57,337 bases of DNA from Planctomycetota bacterium (GTDB lineage: Bacteria; Planctomycetota; UBA1135; GCA-002686595): contig JACKHT010000015.1 in the NCBI GenBank assembly GCA_020638855.1, positions 1 to 57,337 of the forward strand, in the 5' to 3' direction. The translations under genes and the position numbers were made by a program. The notes beneath the pieces are model-generated. The model did not search any database. It was not told the DNA's origin and saw nothing but the letters and a program-made list of their open reading frames with translations. Positions within the stretch are counted from its first letter, which is position 1. Every line of letters begins with the position of its first letter. Shown piece by piece: positions 16,384-23,077 of this stretch.

Positions 16384-17820
16384 CTATCGTTTTTGGAAGC
16401 CCTTGGGCTCCCCCTCATTCCAAGTAGGACGAACCTTGCCGTCGCTGAGCTGTCGGGCGGCCTCCAGGGCAGCCGTAGCGCAGGCCGTCAAATGGTCGAA
16501 ATCGATGAACTGGATCTCATCGCTGACCTGATGGTAGTCCCGGTGCAAGTTGTACGAAGAAAGCGTCTGAGCGACCACCCCCTCTTGGACAAACACGATG
16601 TTGTCCGAGCGCCGGAAGAAGTTCTGCTCGAGCCGCGGGTCGGCCACCACATCGATACCAGCGGCTTGGAATGCGGGCCCCAGCGAGCTGCGCTCGAAGC
16701 CCGTGAGCCAGAGCTTGCCGGCCCCACCGACCAGTTCATCGGGGCGCCCCAACATCTCTAGGTTCAGGTTGCAGACGATGCGCTCGAAGGCAACCGGCGG
16801 GCTGTGGACGAAGTACTGGGTCCCCAGGATGCCCTGCTCTTCAGCACAGGCAAAAAGGAACAAAACCGTGCGGGCCGGTGGCGGTCCGGCCGCATAGGCC
16901 TCCGCCAATTCCAAGAGCACCGCCACGCCGCTGGCATCGTCGTCGGCCCCGTTGCGGATGCGGTCTGCGCCCTCGGCGGCCTCTTCGAGCACGCCAATGT
17001 GGTCGTAGTGGGCCGACAGCACGATCACCTCTTGGGCCAGGTCGGGCTCGGCAGGGGTCCCGACTCCCGGGATCATGCCCACCACGTTGTACTCATCGAT
17101 GGGCACCAGCCGTCGATGGGGCTCGAACTCCAACGCCTCCACCGACGCGCCCCAATCCCCAAGGTCCCCATACACGCGGATCACGGGGGTCGCGGCTTCG
17201 CCGCTTTCCTCTTCCGAAGTCCAACCCGGAACCACCGTTTCGCGCGGGGTACCGAGGGGTCCGCGTTCCTTCGAATCGATCTCGTAGAACAGGATCAAAC
17301 CCCAGGTCTCGTCGACGTGGTCGTCACGCCAAGTACGCCACTCTTTGGGCGTTCCGCGGAAGAGCGCGGCTTGGTCGGCAGCCGGCTTGCCTACGCTGGC
17401 AGGATCGGCCGAAAGGACCTGCACCGCGAACTTCATCGGCTTGTCCAACTGACGTTCCCGGCCCAGGCGAAACTGGCTGCCATAGGTCAACCCATGGCGC
17501 TTGCCTTGCGCATCGACCAGCACCAGTTCGATCGGTCCGGTTTGTTCGCGGCGCACGAAGGGTGCCGCCTGCAAGTAGCCGCCATCGGGCATCGCGCCGG
17601 GGACTTTGGCTTGCTTGAGGGCAGCCACCAGATACTCCGCCACCTCTTTCGACTGGGGCGTGAAGGCTTCGCGGCCCAAGCGCTCGTCGCTGGCCAGGTA
17701 CATTAGGTGCTGGCGCAACGCCGACTGTTCGATGGCCGGGTTGGGAGCGGGAAGCATGACCTGCGCGGGGGTCAAGGTGGCGGCCCCTTGGAGCAGCCAG
17801 GCGCAAAGCAAGACGATCAT
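16384..17820 (-). CDS. exported M28-family zinc aminopeptidase
   Basis: A 478-residue protein with an N-terminal signal peptide (MIVLLCAWLLQGAATLTPAQ). It is a di-zinc peptidase: the ligand series is His in SAHYDHIG, Asp in NGADDDASG, Glu-Glu in CAEEQG and a late His in DYHQVSDE. A PA-type insert precedes the catalytic domain. It probably cleaves N-terminal residues from peptides in the periplasm. The start is supported by TAGGAT ending 6 bases upstream. A methyltransferase gene follows closely. Confidence 0.87.
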   Translation of the reverse strand: MIVLLCAWLLQGAATLTPAQVMLPAPNPAIEQSALRQHLMYLASDERLGREAFTPQSKEVAEYLVAALKQAKVPGAMPDGGYLQAAPFVRREQTGPIELVLVDAQGKRHGLTYGSQFRLGRERQLDKPMKFAVQVLSADPASVGKPAADQAALFRGTPKEWRTWRDDHVDETWGLILFYEIDSKERGPLGTPRETVVPGWTSEEESGEAATPVIRVYGDLGDWGASVEALEFEPHRRLVPIDEYNVVGMIPGVGTPAEPDLAQEVIVLSAHYDHIGVLEEAAEGADRIRNGADDDASGVAVLLELAEAYAAGPPPARTVLFLFACAEEQGILGTQYFVHSPPVAFERIVCNLNLEMLGRPDELVGGAGKLWLTGFERSSLGPAFQAAGIDVVADPRLEQNFFRRSDNIVFVQEGVVAQTLSSYNLHRDYHQVSDEIQFIDFDHLTACATAALEAARQLSDGKVRPTWNEGEPKGFQKR

Positions 17821-17826
17821 GGGCGT

Positions 17827-17832
17827 ATCCTA
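17827..17832 (-). promoter_or_regulatory. -10-like TAGGAT six bases before an ATG start (leaderless type)
   Basis: On the minus strand TAGGAT ends 6 bases before ATG 17820 of the M28 peptidase gene. No Shine-Dalgarno sequence is present. Confidence 0.45.
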
Positions 17833-17921
17833 ACAGCCGATTCGAGCGCGCGCAGGGCGCAGCAAGGAAAGACCCCACAGGCCCAGTCGGGCCCGTAGGG
17901 TCGTGGTCCGAGCCCATCCAA

Positions 17922-17951
17922 GTTGGGCTCAAGACGGATGGGCTCAAGACG
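17922..17951. repeat. 15-bp tandem repeat, two copies
   Basis: G(T/A)TGGGCTCAAGACG occurs twice head to tail between the M28 gene and the orphan HisC-like gene. Part of the unit is also inverted nearby: GAGCCCATCC at 17910-17919 against GGATGGGCTC at 17936-17945. Confidence 0.7.
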
Positions 17952-17995
17952 GTTTGACACTTCCCGGGGGAAGCCCACGCCAGCGATGGATGGGA

Positions 17996-18262
17996 TTAGG
18001 CCACCACTTCGCGGATGGTGCGGATCACCAATTCGTTGTCGCGGGGATCCCCCACTTGGACGCGAACCGCGCCATCCATGCCGCGCGGAATGCTCAGCAT
18101 GCCGGGAGCCAAGCGACGGTTGACCTTGCGGGCCAACTCAGCGGGCTCTTCCACCTGAAGCAGGATCCAGTCGCCCACCGAAGGCATGGGGTGGATACCA
18201 GGGATCGAAGCCAGCCTCGCAGAGAAGCGGTACTTTTCCCCGTCTTCAAAATCGTTTTGCAT
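17996..18262 (-). CDS. orphan C-terminal domain of a HisC-type aminotransferase
   Basis: An 88-residue protein. RLASIPGIHPMPSVGDWILL, LARKVNRRLAPGMLSIPR and GAVRVQVGDPRDNELVIRTI align with the C-terminal small domain of histidinol-phosphate aminotransferases (normally LxxxPGLxVxPSxANFxL...LRITVGxxxEN). The Arg equivalent to the substrate-carboxylate Arg is kept (R68 in VRVQVG). The large PLP domain and catalytic Lys are absent, so it cannot be an aminotransferase alone. ATG 18262 is fixed by AGGAGG at 18275-18270, which lies in the loop of a hairpin touching the start codon. It may be a relic, or a ligand-binding or regulatory domain. Confidence 0.7.
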   Translation of the reverse strand: MQNDFEDGEKYRFSARLASIPGIHPMPSVGDWILLQVEEPAELARKVNRRLAPGMLSIPRGMDGAVRVQVGDPRDNELVIRTIREVVA

Positions 18263-18282
18263 TTGGTCTCCTCCTAGACCAA
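18263..18282 (-). promoter_or_regulatory. Shine-Dalgarno sequence held in a hairpin loop
   Basis: On the minus strand a perfect 7-bp stem TTGGTCT/AGACCAA encloses the 6-base loop AGGAGG, and the ATG follows the stem with no gap. The geometry presents the ribosome binding site as a loop and could modulate initiation. Confidence 0.65.
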
Positions 18283-18649
18283 GAAATTGCGGTTGGGCCG
18301 GACAACCCCCGTCGTCCGTGACCTCCTCCCTGGAACCCTCCCCGAGATTCAGCCCAGGGAATCCGAACGACCCTCCCAGGTCCTTCATGGAGATCCCCTC
18401 CCGTTATGGCTTCACGGTATCGGCAAAAGCCAATTCCCACAAGCACCCTTCTGGCAGGTGACGGAAAATTCTTTTTGGCCCCTGCGCTTGCATCCTGGCC
18501 AGCCACCGGACTCCCCACTGTGCTACCTACTGTGCTATCTATTGTGCTACCCATCGCGCTTGCTTGGCCGCGTAGGTGGCCAAACTAGCCATGGGATTGG
18601 GTTCCACGTACCCTGGCCTCCCGTGCAGCCCCTAGGTACCCCTTCCGCC
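18283..18649. other. intergenic region between divergent genes
   Basis: This 367-bp gap separates the orphan HisC domain and thrB. It holds a 12-bp tandem repeat at 18517-18552 and TAGGTACC close to the thrB start. No supported small gene, RNA or clear promoter was found in the rest. Confidence 0.5.
18517..18552. repeat. 12-bp tandem repeat, three copies
   Basis: Three contiguous 12-bp units, consensus ACTGTGCTACCT, upstream of thrB. Each unit contains a GTGCTA core. Confidence 0.8.
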
Positions 18650-19579
18650 ATGCCGCAACGCCATTCGGTACGCATCCCCGGATCCACTTCCAACCTCGGA
18701 CCGGGTTTCGACATGCTGGGTTTGTGCTTGGACTTGTTCTTGCAGGTCGACCTGGTCCTTTCCGAAGGGCCGTTGGAGCACCGCTTCGACGCCATGTTGG
18801 GGGAAGCCCGTGCCCTGCCCAAGAACCAAGAGAACCTGGTTGTGCGCGCCTTCCGCGCGGCGCTCGAAGCCTTTGGGGTCCCAAGCCAGCACGGCATCAC
18901 TTGGTCGATGCAGAGCGAAATCCCCGTGGCGCGGGGTTTGGGGTCGAGCGGAGCGGCCCTTGCCGCCGGCCTGCGGTTGGCCTGCGCCGTAGCGGGTCGC
19001 GATCCCCACGCCGAACGCGATCGATTGCTGCGCTTGGGCATACAGCTGGAAGGACACCCCGACAACGTGGTGGCATCGCTCTTGCTTGGCTGTACTTGCG
19101 CGCTGCTGCTACCCGAGCGCGTGCACGTGTTGCAGCCGGTGTTGCACCCAAGTTTGGGCTACGCCGTCGCCTGGGGCCAAACACCGATGCCCACCCGTTT
19201 GGCCCGCAGGCTACTGCCCGCTTCGATTGCGTTCGATCAAGCGCTCGACCAACCCCGGCGCAGCTTGGGTTTGCTCGAAGGTCTACGGCTGGGTGATCCC
19301 GATCTCTTGCGCTACGGCGAGCAAGACTACTTGCATGTGGCCGCTCGTTTGCCGCACCTGCCCGGGGGACGGCAAGCCTTGGAGGCAGCCCGTGACGCGG
19401 GCGCCTACCTCGCCACCATCAGTGGTAGCGGATCGAGCTTGATTGCCATCGGACCCAAGCACTTGGATGGCGACATGGCAGAGGCCATGGGCCAAGTCCT
19501 CCAACGCCACGATGGCCCGGCCCATTGGCGCGCGGCGCATCCGGTGCTGCCACCCACACCCCACGGATCCCAGGGTTAG
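18650..19579 (+). CDS. thrB: homoserine kinase (GHMP family)
   Basis: A 309-residue GHMP kinase that phosphorylates homoserine in threonine synthesis. The N-terminal RIPGSTSNLGPGFDMLGLCL is the homoserine kinase signature, PVARGLGSSGAALAAG is the GHMP ATP-binding loop, and the late ATISGSGSSLIAI matches GHMP motif 3. The frame extends upstream to 18287 but the conserved domain begins at ATG 18650. No other threonine genes are adjacent. Its 3' end overlaps the convergent Enzyme I-like gene by 4 bp. Confidence 0.9.
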   Translation: MPQRHSVRIPGSTSNLGPGFDMLGLCLDLFLQVDLVLSEGPLEHRFDAMLGEARALPKNQENLVVRAFRAALEAFGVPSQHGITWSMQSEIPVARGLGSSGAALAAGLRLACAVAGRDPHAERDRLLRLGIQLEGHPDNVVASLLLGCTCALLLPERVHVLQPVLHPSLGYAVAWGQTPMPTRLARRLLPASIAFDQALDQPRRSLGLLEGLRLGDPDLLRYGEQDYLHVAARLPHLPGGRQALEAARDAGAYLATISGSGSSLIAIGPKHLDGDMAEAMGQVLQRHDGPAHWRAAHPVLPPTPHGSQG

Positions 19580-21345
19580 CGTGGATCCCACGTGTCCGCC
19601 GAGGACAAACGCAACCAACGCTGCCCCGCTTCGCGGGTGGGTTTCCACTGGCACTGACGGATGGCTTGGTCCGCTGCGAGGGCTGCGGTGGGTGCCACGC
19701 AAAGGTGCCGTACCCCGACCGACAGCAGCAGAGGGATGTTGTCAGGCCGCGCCACGGTCACACCAAACACGCGCAAGGGCGTCGAGTGCGAGCGCGCGGC
19801 TTGGACCACTTGCTCGAGCGCGCGCAGCACAAACGGATGCATGACCTCGAAGTGGCCGCTCATGCGCGGGTCATCGCGATCGGCCACCAACAGGTACTGC
19901 TGTAGGCTGTCCAACCCCACCGCCAGAAAATCCGCTTCGCCAGCAAGATCCGCAGCGCCCAGCACCGAGGCAGGGGTTTCGATGACCACGCCGACTTTGA
20001 GATCTTCGCAATAGGGCTGTTTTTCGCGCTTGAGCGAGTAGCGCTCTTCGAACAGGATCTCGCGCACCGCTCGCAAATCGGCCACGTCCACCACGCGCGG
20101 CAGGGCAATGCCCACCTCGCCTTCGTACCCGTGGGCGGCCCGCAGGATGCCCTCCAGCTGACGGCGCAGCACCATGGGGGTTTCGAGCAGGGCCCGGATG
20201 CCCGCCGATCCCAGCGCAGGATTGTTCTCGCGGGTGCGGTGCAAGTAGGGCAACTCCATGCTCGAATCCAAGTCCGCGAGCCGGAACACCACCCCCTTGC
20301 CACCGGCGGATTGCAGCACGCTGGCGTAGTGGGCTGCCAAGGTGTGCACGCCCGGCGGATTGCGCTCGAGCAGGAACAGCAACTCGGTCCGGTACATGCC
20401 CACACCCGGCATTCCGAGTTCGCGGGACCCGTCCACTTCAGGCAGGTTGCCACAAGTGGCGCTCAACACCACGGTTTCGTCCCCCACTTTGGGAGCATCC
20501 TTCGGGAGCGCACGCTTGCTGGCTTTCGAGGCAGCGTTCTCTTGGATTTGGAATTGGTCGAGCAAGCGCCGGTCGGGGCGCACGTGGACGCAACCTTCCG
20601 AAGCGTCGAGCAACAATTCGTCGCCCGGCCGGACTTGGTCGAACAAATCGGTCACGCCCGTCAGCGCGGGGATCCGCAAGCTACGCAAGAAGATCGCAGC
20701 CTGACCGGTGAGGCTACCGGCTGCCGTCACCACGCCGCGCACGTGACCGCCCACCATGCCCAAGACCTCGGACACGTTGAGTTCTTTGAGCACCAAGATG
20801 CCCACTTGGTCGCGATCGTCCACCTGTGCAGCCCCGGCCTGGCCGGCTTCGGGCAGGGTTTCTAGGTTGCGCAACACGCGCACCCCCACATCGCGCAACT
20901 CGCTAGCCCGCTCGCGCAGGACTTGGTTCTCCACCAGGCGCGAAATGCGATCGAAGTCGAGGATGACCTTGGCGATCGCACCTTCGAGCCCCATTTGCTC
21001 GGCCAGAATCAGGTTCTCGACATCGGCCAGGAACACCGAATCCTTCAAACGGCTGAGTTGCGCGTCGATCAACGGCAACGGATCGCGCGAATCGGATTGG
21101 GCCACGCGATCGCGCAGCGATTCCAACTGCGCCGCAGAAACCTGAAGTCCCTTGCGCAAGCGGTTGAGTTCGTTCTCGACCCCATCCTGGGGGACCCGTC
21201 GAACGGGAATCGTCGAGAGGTCGCGGTGGCGGAAAACGGCCGGGCCAAAGGCCATGCCGGGGGCTACGGAGGCGCCACGCAACAACACGGGTTGGCCGTC
21301 GGCTTGCGCTACGCTCGCTTTCTGGGAATCGGATTGGGGTCGCAT
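19576..21345 (-). CDS. PTS Enzyme I paralogue without catalytic residues
   Basis: A 589-residue protein collinear with phosphoenolpyruvate-protein phosphotransferase along its whole length (RGASVAPGMAFGPA, PGVGMYRTELLF, VGVVIETPAS). The phosphohistidine loop, normally GxTSHxAI, reads GSLTGQAAI, so His is Gln215. The active-site Cys region, normally MCGE, reads VFGV (Phe527). The Mg-ligand motif GTNDLxQY reads GLDSLQQY. It cannot act as a normal Enzyme I; a regulatory or scaffold role is inferred. ATG 21345 was chosen; an in-frame GTG at 21414 would nearly touch moaB. Confidence 0.82.
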   Translation of the reverse strand: MRPQSDSQKASVAQADGQPVLLRGASVAPGMAFGPAVFRHRDLSTIPVRRVPQDGVENELNRLRKGLQVSAAQLESLRDRVAQSDSRDPLPLIDAQLSRLKDSVFLADVENLILAEQMGLEGAIAKVILDFDRISRLVENQVLRERASELRDVGVRVLRNLETLPEAGQAGAAQVDDRDQVGILVLKELNVSEVLGMVGGHVRGVVTAAGSLTGQAAIFLRSLRIPALTGVTDLFDQVRPGDELLLDASEGCVHVRPDRRLLDQFQIQENAASKASKRALPKDAPKVGDETVVLSATCGNLPEVDGSRELGMPGVGMYRTELLFLLERNPPGVHTLAAHYASVLQSAGGKGVVFRLADLDSSMELPYLHRTRENNPALGSAGIRALLETPMVLRRQLEGILRAAHGYEGEVGIALPRVVDVADLRAVREILFEERYSLKREKQPYCEDLKVGVVIETPASVLGAADLAGEADFLAVGLDSLQQYLLVADRDDPRMSGHFEVMHPFVLRALEQVVQAARSHSTPLRVFGVTVARPDNIPLLLSVGVRHLCVAPTAALAADQAIRQCQWKPTREAGQRWLRLSSADTWDPR

Positions 21346-21424
21346 GGGAAGCAGGGGGATAGCGAAGTCTACCAAGGCCCTCCCAACGTCTCCACGAAAC
21401 CCCGGCGGGGTCACTCCGCTACGG

Positions 21425-21931
21425 TCAGCGGCCCTGGATTTGGTTCACCAAATGGTGCAACTCGGGCAGCAAGATGCGCTCCATGGCCAAGCGCAAGGCC
21501 TTGGGGGAGCCCGGTAGGCTGCAGATCAAGCGCCCCAGGATGACCCCTGCCGAGGCGCGACTGAGGATGGTGGCCGGCCCAATCTCTTCGTACGAGAGCA
21601 TGCGGAAGAGCTCGCCAAATCCAGGGATCGCGAGCTCAAAGGCGTCTTGCAGCACTTGGCTGGTCACGTCGCGGGGGGCCAAACCGGTACCGCCGGTGAA
21701 CAGCACCACTTCGACTTCGGGCATCGAGAGGGCCTTGGCCAGGGCTTCCTTGATGCTCAATCGCTCGTCGGGAACCCAGGTCCGCCAATGGACCTCGTGC
21801 TGGGCTTCCTCGAGCGCTTCGACCAGGTAGCCCCCACCACTGTCCTCGCGCCCGCGACGCGTGTCGCTGACGGTGATGATGGCGACCCCGATGCCCGCTT
21901 GCTTGGGCTCGCGGTGTTCCTCAAGCCCCAT
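21425..21931 (-). CDS. moaB: MoaB/MogA-type molybdenum cofactor protein
   Basis: A 168-residue protein that adenylates or inserts metal into molybdopterin. IITVSDTRRGREDSGG at the N-terminus, FTGGTGLAPRDVT (TGGTG loop) and LICSLPGSPKALRLAME near the end are diagnostic. It is closest to MoaB. It starts 11 bp inside the btpA gene, so the two are translationally coupled. No other molybdopterin genes are in the window apart from cinA, which has a related N-terminal domain. Confidence 0.9.
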   Translation of the reverse strand: MGLEEHREPKQAGIGVAIITVSDTRRGREDSGGGYLVEALEEAQHEVHWRTWVPDERLSIKEALAKALSMPEVEVVLFTGGTGLAPRDVTSQVLQDAFELAIPGFGELFRMLSYEEIGPATILSRASAGVILGRLICSLPGSPKALRLAMERILLPELHHLVNQIQGR

Positions 21932-22766
21932 ACTTCGCCTCCCCGGCCGGGGCGGGCCCCATGGCGCGCAGACGCTGGACCAGCCGCCGGACCCGATCCG
22001 CATCGACCGGCGCTTCCAGCACTCCGTCGCGCTTGAGCGAGGACGCCACGATCGCGCCATCGGCTTGGGCGCAGAGCGATTCGACGTTGGTCTCATCGAC
22101 CCCCGACCCCAAGAACACGATCGCTTTGGGCAACACACGGCGAATGCGTGCCACGCGTTCGGCTTCCGGTGCTTGGCCGGTCCCGGCGCCCGACACCACC
22201 AAGCCGTCGGCCATCCCGCGCGACCAGGTGTCCTGTGCGGCTTGCTCGAGCGACTCGCTGCCCATTGGACTGGCGTGTTTCACGTGCACGTCGGCCAGGA
22301 TCCCCGCCCCAGGGCACAACCGTGCGCGCTCGCGCAGGGTTTGGGCTGCCCGGCCTTCCAGCACGCCCTGGTCGGTCACCGCAGCGCCCGTGTGGACATT
22401 GACGCGCACAAAACGCGCGTCGGTGGCCGCTACCAAGCCCAAGGCCGCGCGCGCGTCGTTGCGCAGCACGTTGGCTCCCACCGGGCGATCCGGGTCGATC
22501 GCACACACAGCTTGCAAGCAACGCGCCATGGCAGCAATCGTCTCGGCCGGGACTTGCTCGCCGAAGAAGGGCTGGTCACCAAAGTTCTCGACGATCAGGC
22601 CATCCGCGCCCCCTTCCAAGAGCGCGTGGGCATCCTCCAGTGCCGCGTCCAACACCCGCTCCATCGACCCGGCGTACGCCGGTGCCCCGGGCAAGGCTTG
22701 CAGGTGGACGACCCCGAGCAGCACGCGGTGCCGGGCCAGCGAAGGAAAGACTTTGGGGGCAAACAA
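21921..22766 (-). CDS. btpA: BtpA/SgcQ family TIM-barrel protein
   Basis: About 281 residues. LLGVVHLQALPGAPAYAG at the start, GGADGLIVENFGD, VGANVLRNDARAALG and GLVVSGAGTG are BtpA family hallmarks. The family includes a cyanobacterial photosystem I biogenesis factor and enzymes predicted to act on small metabolites; the role in non-photosynthetic bacteria is unknown. TTG 22766 gives the usual N-terminal length. The frame stays open upstream to GTG 22850 through a 15-bp tandem repeat, which would add GSHSV-type pentapeptides, so that start is an alternative. Confidence 0.85.
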   Translation of the reverse strand: MFAPKVFPSLARHRVLLGVVHLQALPGAPAYAGSMERVLDAALEDAHALLEGGADGLIVENFGDQPFFGEQVPAETIAAMARCLQAVCAIDPDRPVGANVLRNDARAALGLVAATDARFVRVNVHTGAAVTDQGVLEGRAAQTLRERARLCPGAGILADVHVKHASPMGSESLEQAAQDTWSRGMADGLVVSGAGTGQAPEAERVARIRRVLPKAIVFLGSGVDETNVESLCAQADGAIVASSLKRDGVLEAPVDADRVRRLVQRLRAMGPAPAGEAKYGA

Positions 22767-22770
22767 GGGT

Positions 22771-22860
22771 GCGACGGAAAGGGGACCGACGGCAAGGGGA
22801 CCCACCGAATGGGAGCCCACGGAAAGGGAACCCACCGAATGGGAACCCACCGAATGGTAA
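22771..22860. repeat. 15-bp tandem repeat, six copies
   Basis: Six exact-length 15-bp units, consensus CCCACCGAATGGGAA, immediately upstream of the btpA core. Fifteen bases equal five codons, so the btpA frame stays open through the array. A TACCAT -10-like hexamer (minus strand, 22859-22854) sits at its outer edge. Confidence 0.9.
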
Positions 22861-22901
22861 CTTGGTGCAGAGCGTACAGCGCGGCAACCGCCCGCCGTTT
22901 G

Positions 22902-22936
22902 TACAAGAACGGGCGCCCCATGGGAGGCGCCCGTTC
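22902..22936 (-). terminator. intrinsic terminator of tRNA-Thr
   Basis: A perfect 11-bp stem (GAACGGGCGCC at 22907-22917, GGCGCCCGTTC at 22926-22936) is followed on the minus strand by TTGT. It lies just downstream of tRNA-Thr. Confidence 0.7.
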
Positions 22937-22943
22937 TACAAAT

Positions 22944-23018
22944 TGGAGCCAGAGATCGGGTTCGAACCGACGACCCTCGCTTTACGAAAGCGATGCTCTA
23001 CCACTGAGCTACTCTGGC
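22944..23018 (-). tRNA. tRNA-Thr (CGT anticodon)
   Basis: A full cloverleaf is visible on the minus strand: acceptor GCCAGAG/CTCTGGC, D arm GCTC/GAGC, anticodon stem TCGCT/AGCGA with loop TTCGTAA (anticodon CGT) and T arm with TTCGAAC. The 3' CCA is encoded. It reads ACG codons. Confidence 0.95.
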
Positions 23019-23077
23019 GCTGTTCCTCGAGGGATCGGGATGCACTGGGGACGGTCCCAAGGACCGTCCCCGCGTGA

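Noticed and set aside
22771..22860. CRISPR-like array
   Set aside because: Units are directly adjacent with no unique spacers, 15 bp long, and no cas genes are present. It is a simple tandem repeat.
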